A stretch of 22,377 nucleotides of DNA from CADEEN01 sp963740395. Its GTDB lineage: Bacteria > Pseudomonadota > Gammaproteobacteria > Burkholderiales > Burkholderiaceae_C. The notes below the pieces were generated by a model. The model saw only the letters and a program-made list of their open reading frames with translations. It did no database searches and was not told where the DNA came from. Shown here piece by piece: positions 6,660 through 16,272 of this stretch. Numbering within the stretch: position 1 is the stretch's first letter; every line of letters starts with the position of its first letter. Location of the stretch: contig CAVUEP010000003.1 in assembly GCA_963740395.1 (NCBI GenBank), positions 1 through 22,377 of the forward strand. Direction: 5' to 3'. The position numbers and the translations under genes are program-made.

Positions 6660-8360
6660 ATGCGGGCCATGTCGGAATTCACTCTGCGCAGCGCGCGACC
6701 CCTGCGCTCGCGCTGGCCAGTACTGTGCCTTCGCTTCCCGGCCACCACCAACCAACTGGTGGTGGCGGCCGGCCTGTTCTGGGCCCTCGCGGTCAACCGT
6801 CCTTTCTTTGCCGCCGCGCTGCACGCGCAGGCGGGCGCGCCGGGCTGGTCCTGGAGTTTGGTCGCCGGTCTGGCCCTGATGCTGGCCGCACTGCACGTGC
6901 TGCTGCTGGGCCTGGTGAGTACCCGGCGCACGGTCAAGCCCGTGCTGGCGTTGCTGGCCGTCGCGGCTGCCCTCGCGCTGCATTTCATGCAGTCCTATGG
7001 CGTCGTGCTCGACCCACCGATGCTGCGCAACGCGCTGCACAGCGACGTCGCCGAAACCCGCGAACTGCTGACCTGGAGCCTGGCGCTCGATCTGATCCTG
7101 TACGCCGCGCTGCCGATCTCGCTGCTGGCCTTCGCCAACGTCCAGCCGCAGTCCTGGCCGCGCGCGTTGGCGTCGCGCGCGGCGTTGCTGGGCGTGGCGC
7201 TGGCCGTGCTCGTCGGCGCGCTGCTGTGGCAGTTCCAGCCGATGGCCGCGCTGATGCGCAACCACAAGGAAGTGCGCTACCTGATCACGCCGGCCAACAG
7301 CCTGTGGTCGCTTGGCAGCGTGCTGGCTGCCGACGCCCGCGGCGCCGCGCGACCGCGCCAGCCAATCGGCCTGGACGCGGCGCCCGGTGCGAGTTGGGCA
7401 GCGCAGACCAAACCGCGTGTGATGGTGATCGTGGTCGGCGAGACCGTGCGTGCCGCCAACTGGGGTCTCAATGGCTCCACGCGCCAGACCACGCCGCGCC
7501 TGGCGCAACTGCCGGTACTCAATTTCCTCGACACGACGGCCTGCGGCACCAGCACCGAGGTGTCGCTGCCCTGCATGTTCGCGCCGGTCGGCCGGCGCGA
7601 CTACGACGAGTCGCGCATCCGCGGCAGCGAGTCGCTGCTGCATGTGCTGGCGCGCGCGGGCGTGGCGGTGCAGTGGCGCGACAACCAGTCGGGCTGCAAG
7701 GGCGTCTGCGACGGCCTGCCCAGCGATGTGCTCAACGCCGCCAATTCGCCGGGCCTGTGCCAGGGCGACCGCTGCTGGGACGAAGGGCTGCTGCGGGGCC
7801 TGGACGATCGCCTGCAGCGCGCGCAGGGCACGCAGGTGTTGGTGCTGCACATGCTGGGCAACCACGGCCCGTCGTACTTCCGCCGCTACCCCAAGGCGTT
7901 CGAGCGCTTCACGCCGGCCTGTCAGGACGACAACCTGGGCAACTGCAGCCAGGAGCAGATCGTCAACGCCTACGACAACGCCGTGCTCTACACCGACCAT
8001 GTGCTGGCCACGCTGATCACGACCTTGCAGGCGCATGCCACCAAGGTCGATGCGGCGATGCTGTATGTGTCGGACCATGGCGAGTCGCTGGGCGAGAAGG
8101 GCCTGTTCCTGCACGGCATGCCCAACGCGATCGCGCCGCGCGAGCAGACCCAGGTGCCGATGGTGATGTGGTGGACCCAAGGATTCGGCGGGGCCGGCGC
8201 CGTCGATCAGCCCTGCATGCGCCAGCGCGCCACCCAGCCGGCACAACACGACAACCTGTTCCACACCGTGCTGGGCCTGCTGGACGTCAAGACCTCGCTC
8301 TACGCACCTCAATGGGACCTGACCGCGGGCTGCCGCAGCGCCGCGTCGCTCGCGCCGTGA
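6660..8360 (+). CDS. eptA: Lipid A phosphoethanolamine transferase (EptA/PmrC-like)
   Basis: An inner-membrane enzyme that transfers phosphoethanolamine to lipid A, lowering negative charge and sensitivity to polymyxin-type peptides. From 6660 it has 566 residues. An N-terminal membrane region of about five segments covers roughly the first 200 residues, followed by a periplasmic sulfatase-fold domain. Metal ligand Glu261 lies in VVGETVR. The Thr nucleophile (Thr299) lies in CGTSTEVSLPC, whose two cysteines correspond to a conserved disulfide. Further metal-binding residues are in YVSDHGESLGEKGLFLHG. The start is uncertain: 6633 lies inside the regulator boxes, so 6660 or 6669 is preferred. 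The next gene, a PAP2 phosphatase, overlaps by GTGA. Chromosomal EptA homologues share the MCR fold; nothing here suggests a mobile mcr gene. Confidence 0.92.
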   Translation: MRAMSEFTLRSARPLRSRWPVLCLRFPATTNQLVVAAGLFWALAVNRPFFAAALHAQAGAPGWSWSLVAGLALMLAALHVLLLGLVSTRRTVKPVLALLAVAAALALHFMQSYGVVLDPPMLRNALHSDVAETRELLTWSLALDLILYAALPISLLAFANVQPQSWPRALASRAALLGVALAVLVGALLWQFQPMAALMRNHKEVRYLITPANSLWSLGSVLAADARGAARPRQPIGLDAAPGASWAAQTKPRVMVIVVGETVRAANWGLNGSTRQTTPRLAQLPVLNFLDTTACGTSTEVSLPCMFAPVGRRDYDESRIRGSESLLHVLARAGVAVQWRDNQSGCKGVCDGLPSDVLNAANSPGLCQGDRCWDEGLLRGLDDRLQRAQGTQVLVLHMLGNHGPSYFRRYPKAFERFTPACQDDNLGNCSQEQIVNAYDNAVLYTDHVLATLITTLQAHATKVDAAMLYVSDHGESLGEKGLFLHGMPNAIAPREQTQVPMVMWWTQGFGGAGAVDQPCMRQRATQPAQHDNLFHTVLGLLDVKTSLYAPQWDLTAGCRSAASLAP

Positions 8361-9091
8361 CCGCAGACCACGTGCATGCGCGCTGGCAGACCGACCTGCG
8401 GGTTGCCTTGGCAATGCTGGCGGCCCTGCTTTGCTGGGAGGTCTCCGGGCTGGACATGACGCTGGCTGGCTGGTGGGGCAATGCGAGCGGCTTCGCTGCG
8501 CGCGACGCCTGGTGGAGCCGGTACCTGCTGCACGACGGCGGACGCTGGTTGGCGGGCGCGGCCCTGCTCGCCTGCGCGGCAAGCGCCTGGTTCGGCGGCG
8601 CCAGGCAATCGCTGCCGCGCCGCACACGCCTGGCGTGGCTGGGGGCCGTGTTGGCGGGCCTCGTGCTGGTGCCCGCGCTCAAGCGCCTGAGCCACACCAG
8701 CTGCCCCTGGGATGTCACGGCATTCGGTGGCAGCGTCCCCTATGTGCCGCATTGGATGCTGGCCGCAATCGACGGCGGGCCGGGGCATTGCTTCCCCTCG
8801 GGTCATGCGGTGGCGGCATTCGCCTTCCTGCCGCTGTACTTTCAGTGGCGTGCGCAGCGGCCTGCGCTGGCGCGCTGGATTCTCGGGTCGGTCCTGATCG
8901 CCGGCGCCCTGTTCGGTTGGGCGCAACTGGCGCGCGGCGCGCACTTTCCGAGCCATACGCTGTGGTCGGCCTGGCTGTGCTGGGTTATCGGCTGCATCGC
9001 GGCTCGCGCCCTGGAGCGCCCCGACGCGCACCTTGCGGCGGGTCAACCGGCTGCGGCTCAAGCCGCCGGGGTCTGCTCCAGCGCTTCGTAG
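8357..9091 (+). CDS. PAP2-superfamily membrane lipid phosphatase
   Basis: A 244-residue membrane phosphatase co-transcribed with eptA. The GTG start at 8357 overlaps the eptA TGA as GTGA, which supports this start over the internal ATG at 8414. PAP2 motifs: Lys109 followed by SCPWD (motif 1), PSGHA at 147-151 (motif 2), and RGAHFPSH at 193-200 (motif 3). The catalytic His is probably His196, and the usual Asp after PS is His200. Several hydrophobic segments span the protein. Paired with eptA it probably removes or recycles a phosphate on lipid A or undecaprenyl pyrophosphate, comparable to LpxT/PgpB-type enzymes; the substrate is not readable. Its 3' end overlaps the convergent HDOD gene by 34 bp. 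Confidence 0.85.
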   Translation: MTADHVHARWQTDLRVALAMLAALLCWEVSGLDMTLAGWWGNASGFAARDAWWSRYLLHDGGRWLAGAALLACAASAWFGGARQSLPRRTRLAWLGAVLAGLVLVPALKRLSHTSCPWDVTAFGGSVPYVPHWMLAAIDGGPGHCFPSGHAVAAFAFLPLYFQWRAQRPALARWILGSVLIAGALFGWAQLARGAHFPSHTLWSAWLCWVIGCIAARALERPDAHLAAGQPAAAQAAGVCSSAS

Positions 9092-10107
9092 CAGGTGCGC
9101 AGAGGCGCGTTGACTTCGCTCAGCCAGGGCGCGGCCAACGCCGAGGCGCGCGCGCGATCGGGGCAGCACAGCAACCAGGCCAGGCGGTCTGCGGTACCGA
9201 GCATTTGCAGGGTCGCCGCGCTGCGGTCGATCGCGCCCTGCTGCGCCACCGCGTCGGAGGTCGGCGGTGCGTCGGCGACCAGATTCCACTGCAGGGCGAC
9301 GACGGCGAACAGGCGATCACGGCGCAGGCGCAGTGCCGCCACGAAGGCCGGATCGAGATGCCACGGTCGTGAATCCTCGATCTCGTCCATGGCACGCAGG
9401 ACCGCGGTCCAGACCGCGTTGTGCGCCAGCCCCGACAGGTAGGCCTCGAAGGGTTCGATGTCGACGCTGCCCGCCAGCGCGGCGCACAGTTGCGCCTTCT
9501 TGTCGCTGTGCTCCCACAGCCGAGCCGCGCTGCCGCTGACGAGCTTGCCGCCGCGGGCGTCGATCAGGGGCTTGAGCAGGGCGCGCGCGATCGCGCGTCG
9601 CAGCCCCTGGACACCGAGCACGCGCATGGCGTGGCCGAGTTCGACTACGAGGGCCTCGCGCCGGTAGAGCGGGCTGTTGGCCACGCGAATGACCTCGGCC
9701 ACCAGCGTCACGTCGCGCGACACCTGGTCTGCCAGATCGGTCAGCGACAGCGACGGGCTGCGCAGGCGCGCCAGCAGAGGCGGAATCACCGCGGCGGCGC
9801 GCGGCAGCAGTTTGTGGTGCGCCGCTGAGTCGGCGATCAGATGGTCCAGGTGCTTGATCGCAGCGTGCTCACGTGCACCCGCCGGCGCGACCACGAACGC
9901 CGCGCCATGGCCTATCCAGGCCAGGAACTCGAGATCCATCTGAGGCTGGGCGCGCAGGCCCCAGGCCGCGCCACGCGGTTCCGGCGTGGCGGGGCTCGGC
10001 ATCGGGACGACGACGCCAGACCGCGCCGGGGCCGCCTGCGTGGCGCTCAGCGTCGTGGCGACGGGTACGTGCCACGCCTCGAACATGCGGGCAAGCCAGG
10101 TTTTCAT
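9058..10107 (-). CDS. HDOD-domain protein
   Basis: A 349-residue protein with an HDOD domain at about 95-290. Visible hallmarks are the all-helical region starting at LPRAAAVIPP, the ANSPLY phrase (143-148) and a degenerate HD-like HS pair (His200-Ser201) in LWEHSDKKA. HDOD domains are HD-GYP relatives lacking catalytic metal residues and usually act in regulation (signalling, motility, stress). No GGDEF, EAL or receiver domain is attached. The N-terminal 90 residues are Ala/Pro-rich with no recognised domain. It lies 96 bp downstream of tamB on the same strand, so it may be read from the same transcript. The 96-bp gap shows no clear terminator or promoter. Its end overlaps the PAP2 gene by 34 bp tail to tail. 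Confidence 0.8.
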   Translation of the reverse strand: MKTWLARMFEAWHVPVATTLSATQAAPARSGVVVPMPSPATPEPRGAAWGLRAQPQMDLEFLAWIGHGAAFVVAPAGAREHAAIKHLDHLIADSAAHHKLLPRAAAVIPPLLARLRSPSLSLTDLADQVSRDVTLVAEVIRVANSPLYRREALVVELGHAMRVLGVQGLRRAIARALLKPLIDARGGKLVSGSAARLWEHSDKKAQLCAALAGSVDIEPFEAYLSGLAHNAVWTAVLRAMDEIEDSRPWHLDPAFVAALRLRRDRLFAVVALQWNLVADAPPTSDAVAQQGAIDRSAATLQMLGTADRLAWLLCCPDRARASALAAPWLSEVNAPLRTCYEALEQTPAA

Positions 10108-10203
10108 GGCGGACGGGTTGCGTGGGTGGCGGGAGGCCGACCCTGCCCTGTCATCGGCGTTGCGGCCCCGGAACTTGAGCCGCGGCGATGACGAATTGCA
10201 CGC

Positions 10204-13200
10204 TCAGTTCCAGCGCCAGCTCCAGATCGCGTCGACCGCGTTGTCGTCGCCCGCCTGGGCGCGCAACGTGAAGCGCTGCGCGACGCGGTAGATCAGCTGC
10301 CAGGTGCCGGCGGTGCTGTTGACGCCGCGCTCGTAGCCGACATACCAGCGCTGCGAGATCTGCTTGCCCAGCGTGACCACGGTTTCGCTGACCTCGCCGT
10401 TCTCGGTCTGGCGCACCGACAGCTCGTCCAGTCCGAGAGTGGCCATCACGGGGTTGCCCTGGCCGCTGCCTTCGCCCGCCAGCAGGGCCAGCGCGGCGCG
10501 TTGCAGCAGGGCGGTGTCGTTGCGCGCCAGGTTGTCGGGCGCGCGGCCGAGCACCAGCCATGAGAGCTTGTCGGTGTCGCTCATCTCGGGTTCGCTGAAC
10601 AGGCGCACGCGCGGGTTCTGCGCCGTGCCGCCGACCTGCACGCCGACCCGCACGTCCAGGCCCGGGCGCACGGCCACCACATCCAGGCGGGGGTTCTCGG
10701 CCGCACCGATGAAGACCAGCACGCCGCGTTCGATGTTCAGGTTCTGGCCGTAGGCGGCGTAGGTACCGGCCTCGGTGCGCACGCTGCCGTTGACGGCCAC
10801 GCGGCCCCCGGGTGCGGTCACTGCCAGATTGCCGCGCAGCTGCGTGTCCAGGCCACGGCCGCGCAGCTTGAGCTTCTCGCCGAGATCGATCTGCAACGCC
10901 ACGCGCACCGCACGCGGCGTGGCGCCGGGTGCGGTGCTGCGTGCGGCAGCCGCGTCGGCGCGGTCCTTGGCCTCGGTCTCGGCTTTCGCGTGGCGCCCGC
11001 CGCGCACGACCACGTCGCTGTCCAGGCTCGGCGCGTCGGCGCGCGTGAAGTCGAACAGACCCTCGTCGACGCCGAAGCGCCCGTCGAGCTGCAGCGACTT
11101 CGCCGCCAGCGCCAGGTCGGCGCTGCCGCTGGTGACGATGCGCCGGTCAAAGCGCCCGAGCAGTTGGAACTTGTCAGCGATGAGCTTGAGCTTGGCGCTC
11201 GGTTCGGCGCCCAAACTGGCGCCGCCGGTGAGCCGCAATTCGCCGGCGCCGCCCTTGAAGACGAAGCGGTCGACCTTGGCTTCGCTGCCGCGCAACGACA
11301 GCGCCAATTCGCCGTCGCGCACATCCACGCCCTCCAGGATGTTGCGCACGCCCAGGCCGCTGCCCTGCATCTGGCCCTCGATCTCGGGCGCGCCGAAGCG
11401 GCCGCCGAGCGCGGCACTGGTGCGCAGCGTGCCCGCCAGGCGCCAGCCCGGCGGCGTGAACGGGGTCCAGGCGCCGAGGTCGGCGATGCGCCACTCGAGC
11501 ACGCCCTGCAACGGCGTGTCCGGGCTGGGCCAGGTCGATTGCGGTGTGACGCGCAGGGTCTGGGCGCCGGCAAGCACGCCCAGGTTGCTGCCGGCCACCG
11601 CCTGCGTGAAGTACCAGGTGCCGTCTTCGGCATTGATGGCCAGGCGCAGGTCGGTCAGGCCCAGCGACTGCGTGCCGGTGACGTCGGTGAGCGTCAGGTC
11701 GCCGGCGTGGCGCTCGAGCACGACGTCGGCGCTGACCTTGTCGCCCAGGCGCAGGCTGGCACGCGCGGCCAGCGTGAGTTGCCCGCCCCAGCCGCCGTCG
11801 GGCTGGAGGCGGTTCAGCCAGGGCGCCACGGGCAGGGGATCGAGCGCGGCGTCGAGCGCAGCGACTGCGGGCGCGCCCGCCGTCGCTGCGCGCCAACTGG
11901 CCTGCGTCCAACGCAGCGCCGCGCCGAGCATTTCCACGCGGCCGGGTTCGACGCCGGCCTCTTGCACCCGCCCGCCGGCGTCGAGCTTGACCTGCGCGCG
12001 CAACTCGCGAGCCTGCAGCCATGGCGAGTTGGCCGAGGCCCTGCCGCCCGTGCCGCGGGCGTCGAGCTCGATCGACTGGCCGCGCCAACGGCCCGCGAGT
12101 GGCCCGGAAGCGGGTGTGTCGGGTAGCCATTGGCCTGCGGCGCGAAACTGCAGGCGACTGCCGCTGGGCGCTGCGCCGAGCAAGCTGTCGGTCCAGGCGG
12201 GTGGGCGCACAGGGCTCGTCACATCCAGCGTGATGCGGTGCGTTGCCAGACTGCCCTCGACGCGCGCCTGCAACGTGTCGATGCGTACCGCATCGAGCGT
12301 GATCTGCTCGCCATCGAGTTGCAGCGCCAGCACCGCCTTGGCGTCGGGGCCGGCCTGCCACTGGGTTTGCAGGCGTGTGGCACGTAGGCGGCCGGCCTGC
12401 AGCGCATCGGCTTGCAGCGTGCCACTGCTCGTGACGGCCGGCCAGCGGCCCTGGGCCTGCCAGTGGCCCGCCACCTTGCCCGCCAGCATGGCGCTGCCCG
12501 TGGGCGTACCCAACGTGGTCGCGATGGTCGGGTGCAGGCGCAACAGCGGCGGCAAGACCGTCAGTGCCGGGGCATCGACATCGGCGCGCCAGCGGTCGTC
12601 GGCGCCGTTCGGCGCCAGCCGGCCTTTGAGCGCCACATGATTGTCGGCGGCGCGGAGGTCGGCCTCGACGCTCCAGCCGGGCGTGCGACCGTTCAACGCG
12701 ACGCGGCCCTGCAGCGGCACGCCCGACAGCACGCTATCGCGCAGCTCGAACTCGGCCTGGCCGCGCACGGCCAGCAGACTGGCGATATCGGGCGCGGCGT
12801 TGACGATGCCTGCGCCGGCCTGCAGGTCGGCGTTCCAGCGACCGGCGAGCCGGTGCGGGCCCTGTCGCCATGCGCTGGCGAGGCTGCCAGGCGGCAACCA
12901 CGGCGCCGGGTCGATGCCGCTCCATTCGCCGCGGCTGACCAGGTGCCAACTGCCGTCGGGCTTGCGCTCGGCGCGCAGCGCGGCCTGCGCACTGGCGCTG
13001 CCGCTGCGGGCGTCGAACGCGCTGACGTCGACGAACCAAGCGGCGCCCTGGCGTTCGCCATTGGCTTTGGCCTTGAACTGCAGCGGCAGCTGTCGGCGCT
13101 CGTCGAGCCGGCCCTCGAGCTCGACCTGCGCCTGCAGCTGTTGGCGCGGTGCCGCCGCGAGTGCGCCGTCGGGCGAGGGCAGGCCCGTGAGCTGCAGCTT

Positions 13201-14404
13201 CAGGTTGCCCTCCACGCTCATCGGCGCCACACGCGCGTCGATGGCCGCCGGCCGCAGCGCCTGCAGGCGCAGCGCCAGTTGGGCGGCGCCTTGGTGCCAC
13301 TCGCCGCTGCCGTCGATGCGGCCGGCCTTGTCGGCCAATTGCACGGCCAGGCGCTGCACGGTCAGGCGCGAGCGGTCGCTGGCGTGGCCGCCGACGACGA
13401 GGTCGAGTGAGGCCACGGGCAGGCGCTGCTGGTCCCAACGCCCGGGCAGTGCATTCGTCATCTGCAGCCGCACCGTGACCGGTGCGTCCAGTCCGGCGGT
13501 GTCGATATCGGCGCGGCCCGACAGCTCGTGTCGTCGGCAGGCCGCTGCCCAAGACCGCCAGATCGAGGTTCTGCGTGCTGGCCGCCAAGGCGGCCAGCGG
13601 CCAGGCCGCAAATGGCGTCACCGTGGCGTCGGCGCGCAGCGCGGCGCCGCGGGCCTGGGCGCTGGTCAGGTCGGCTTGCACCGTCAGCTTGTCCAGCGGG
13701 CCCTGCAGGTTCAACTTGGCCCGCCACGGCGGCGTCGCGCCGTCGGGTGATCGCAATTCGGTCTGCACCTCGAGCTTGAAGGGCGCGTCGGCTGCCAGCG
13801 TGGCCTGGCCCTGCAACGCGATGCGATCGCGCGTCACGGCCAGTTGCGTGAGTCGATGCATGGCGCCGTTGCCCGCTCCGAGCTCGACACTGGCGGCGAG
13901 GTCGGTCACGGGGGCCTGGCCGTCGATGTGCAGCGCGCCGATGCGCAGGTCCTGCAGGGTCAGCGCGATCGGCAGGCGCAGGCTCGACGGCAGTTCGAGC
14001 GGCGGCGTCTTGGCGGCAGGGTCCGCGGCGGCACCGAGGTCGATGCGAGCGATGCGCGGATCGACCAAGGTCAGGCCGACCCAGGCGCCATCAAAGGGCC
14101 GCCATTGCCAGCGCGCGTCCTGCCAGCTCAGGCCTTCGATGCGCAGTTTTCGGTCACCCACGGCCGCGTCGATGCGCGCGGCCGACAAGGGGCCGCCAAG
14201 CAGTCGGCCCGAGAATTCGGTGACGCTGACCCCCGGTACATGACCCAGCAGCCACGCATTGCCGCTGGCGCTGGCGATCAGCCAGGCAAGGCCGGCCAGC
14301 GTCAGCGCGACCAGCAAGGCGCTGCCGATGAGCAGCTTGCGCCAGAGGCGCCGAGGCGCGCGTGCACGCGGCGCGTCTGTCGGCATGTCTTGCGCGCTCG
14401 ACAT
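10204..14404 (-). CDS. tamB: TamB, translocation and assembly module inner-membrane component (one apparent frameshift)
   Basis: A very large envelope protein that, with TamA, helps insert outer-membrane proteins and is linked to phospholipid transport. The start at 14404 (MSSAQD) is followed by one N-terminal membrane anchor (LLIGSALLVALTLAGLAWLI) and a long repetitive beta-rich domain. The C-terminal TamB (DUF490) domain includes phrases such as LKLRGRGLDTQLRGNLAVT and ends in SWRWN. The reading frame breaks at about 13525-13545: the first frame ends after AVLGSGLPTT, and the sequence resumes as ELSGRADIDTAG one base out of phase. The span is 4201 nt, that is 1400 codons plus exactly one base, so removing one base gives a 1399-residue protein. 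TGATG overlap with tamA indicates coupled translation. A sequencing error is more likely than a true pseudogene. Confidence 0.88.
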
Positions 14405-16272
14405 CAGAAGACGACGCCGACCGAGAGGTGCAGGCGGAACTGTTTGGCTTCTTCGCCGTAGGCAATGTCCACGCGCAGCGGACCGACCGGGCTGCGAATG
14501 CGCAGGCCCACACCGGCGCCCCAGGCCGCCGACCAGTCGCCCCAGGACTCGGCCGCACGACCGGCATCGATGAACGCCGCCCACCAGACGCTGGGCAGAC
14601 GCGCGCTGACCGGGTGGGCAACCTCGACACTGCCAGTGAGCAGGACCTTGCCGCCGACATCGACACCGCCGACCTGTGGGGTCAGCGAACGGTAGGCATA
14701 GCCGCGCACCGAGCCGTCGCCGCCGGCGCGAAAGCGCTGCGACTCGGGCACGTTGACGTCGCTACGCGCGAACACCTGTCCGACTTCGACGCGCGCCAGG
14801 CCGTGCCAGTCGCCACCCAGCGGCTGCCAAACCTGGGCGCGCCCGAGCAGGCGCGCGAACGGGCCGCTGCCCGCGTCGCTGCGCACCTGCCCGACACCGC
14901 TCTGCAGCGACAGGCTGTGTCCGCTCGTGGGCAGCACGATGTTGTCGACATTGCGCCAGGTGCCGTGGAAGTTGAGTGTCGCGGCGGTCGTCGAGGTCTC
15001 GCCCACCGTGGCGGTGGCCGGCGCAATCAGGGGCCTTGTCAGCGCGCGTTCGACCTCGACGAACCACAGGCGGTCCACCTTCGGGCTGTCGTAGGCGCGG
15101 CCCAGGCGCATGCGCAACGAGGTGACGCGGTCGGTGTCGGACTCCAGGCGCTCGGCGGCGCCGCCGATCAAGTTGCGGTACAGCCCCGGCTGCGTGTGCG
15201 ACGACAGCTCACCCTCCCAGGCCTGACGCAAGCGGCCCACCTCGACCTTGTTGCTCAGGATGGCCCGCTGGCCGAAGGGGTGCCGGTGCAGGTGCTCGAC
15301 CGAGACCCGCGGCCCCGTGTTGGCGCTGATGCCGATGCCGGCGGTGGCCTGCTGCAGCGGCAGCTCGCGCACGCGGATGTTGACGGGGGCTGCCGCCGCA
15401 GTCGCCGGGTCGGGATCGAGCGTCACCGAGACGCGGTCGAACAGGTTGGCCTGTTGCAGCCGCTCCTGGAAGTCGAGCAACAGCGCTTCGATGGCGGGCG
15501 TGCCCGGAGCGAAGTCGGCCAGGTTGCGCACGCTGCGCTCGTCCTGCCGCTCCAGGCCCTCGATGGCCAGCGCGCCGGTGCGGAACAACGGCCCCGACTC
15601 CGCGACCGCGACCAGCCGCACGCGGCCGCTGTCGGCATCGACCTGCGCGCTGGTGCTGCTCCAGTTGGCGCCGAGGTAGCCTGCGGCATGCAGCTGGGCC
15701 AGCGCGCCGCTCTTGGCGTCGCGCCAGGTGCTGTCGGTGAAGGCGTTGCCTGCGCCCAGCCGCCAGGCCTTGCGCCAGGCGGCCAGCGTGGCCTTCGCGT
15801 CGGCGTCGCCGCGCGCTTCGGACTCGGCGAGTTCGCCCTGGACATTCAGGTCCACACGTTCGACGCGGCTCTGCGCCCCCGGCGCCACCTGCACGCGCAC
15901 CCTGGGTGGGGCCCCCGGTTCGCTGGCTTCGCGAACGACGGTGACGTCCGGGTCCATGAAGCCCTCGGTGGCGAGCAGCGAGCGCGCCTGCGCCGGCGTC
16001 GCTGCCTCGAGGCGGCGCAGTTCGGATTCCGACAACGTCTCCCCCGGCGCCACGACGGCCAGCCGCGACAGGTCGAGATGGGTCTCGAGCAGGCTCTTGA
16101 GTTTGGATGGGGCGACGATCGTCACCAGCACCTGCGGTGGGGGTTTCGGCGCGGCGTCTGCGGGCGCCTCGGGCTGCAGGGTTGCGCAACCACCGAGCGC
16201 CCACGCGAGGCACAGCGCCACGGCAGGCGCCAGCCGGCCCGCGCGCGGCCCGCGCCGACTTGGCAGGGTCAT
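14404..16272 (-). CDS. tamA: TamA, BamA-family outer-membrane protein of the TAM complex
   Basis: A 622-residue Omp85-family protein, partner of TamB. POTRA domains occupy roughly 45-300, then a 16-strand barrel. The barrel shows the conserved RFRAGGDGSVRGY loop-6 motif and the late GPLRVDIAYG strand, and ends in an aromatic residue (GVVF) as expected for the BAM signal. The start at 16272 overlaps the VWA gene stop as ATGA. Residues 1-29 form a signal peptide with LGGC at 26-29, which would make Cys29 a lipidated N-terminus; the better-known enterobacterial TamA has an ordinary signal peptide. The stop overlaps the tamB start (TGATG). Confidence 0.9.
   Translation of the reverse strand: MTLPSRRGPRAGRLAPAVALCLAWALGGCATLQPEAPADAAPKPPPQVLVTIVAPSKLKSLLETHLDLSRLAVVAPGETLSESELRRLEAATPAQARSLLATEGFMDPDVTVVREASEPGAPPRVRVQVAPGAQSRVERVDLNVQGELAESEARGDADAKATLAAWRKAWRLGAGNAFTDSTWRDAKSGALAQLHAAGYLGANWSSTSAQVDADSGRVRLVAVAESGPLFRTGALAIEGLERQDERSVRNLADFAPGTPAIEALLLDFQERLQQANLFDRVSVTLDPDPATAAAAPVNIRVRELPLQQATAGIGISANTGPRVSVEHLHRHPFGQRAILSNKVEVGRLRQAWEGELSSHTQPGLYRNLIGGAAERLESDTDRVTSLRMRLGRAYDSPKVDRLWFVEVERALTRPLIAPATATVGETSTTAATLNFHGTWRNVDNIVLPTSGHSLSLQSGVGQVRSDAGSGPFARLLGRAQVWQPLGGDWHGLARVEVGQVFARSDVNVPESQRFRAGGDGSVRGYAYRSLTPQVGGVDVGGKVLLTGSVEVAHPVSARLPSVWWAAFIDAGRAAESWGDWSAAWGAGVGLRIRSPVGPLRVDIAYGEEAKQFRLHLSVGVVF

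Noticed and set aside
6633..6660. Upstream ATG at 6633 as the eptA start
   Set aside because: It lies inside the third regulator box and would add residues with no EptA resemblance.
4607..6879. Long plus-strand frames opposite the two-component genes
   Set aside because: Kinase and regulator motifs are all on the minus strand. These frames are Arg/Ala-rich shadows.
10775..12640. 621-codon plus-strand frame opposite tamB
   Set aside because: A Ser/Arg/Pro-rich translation with no recognisable fold, fully antisense to the TamB coding region.
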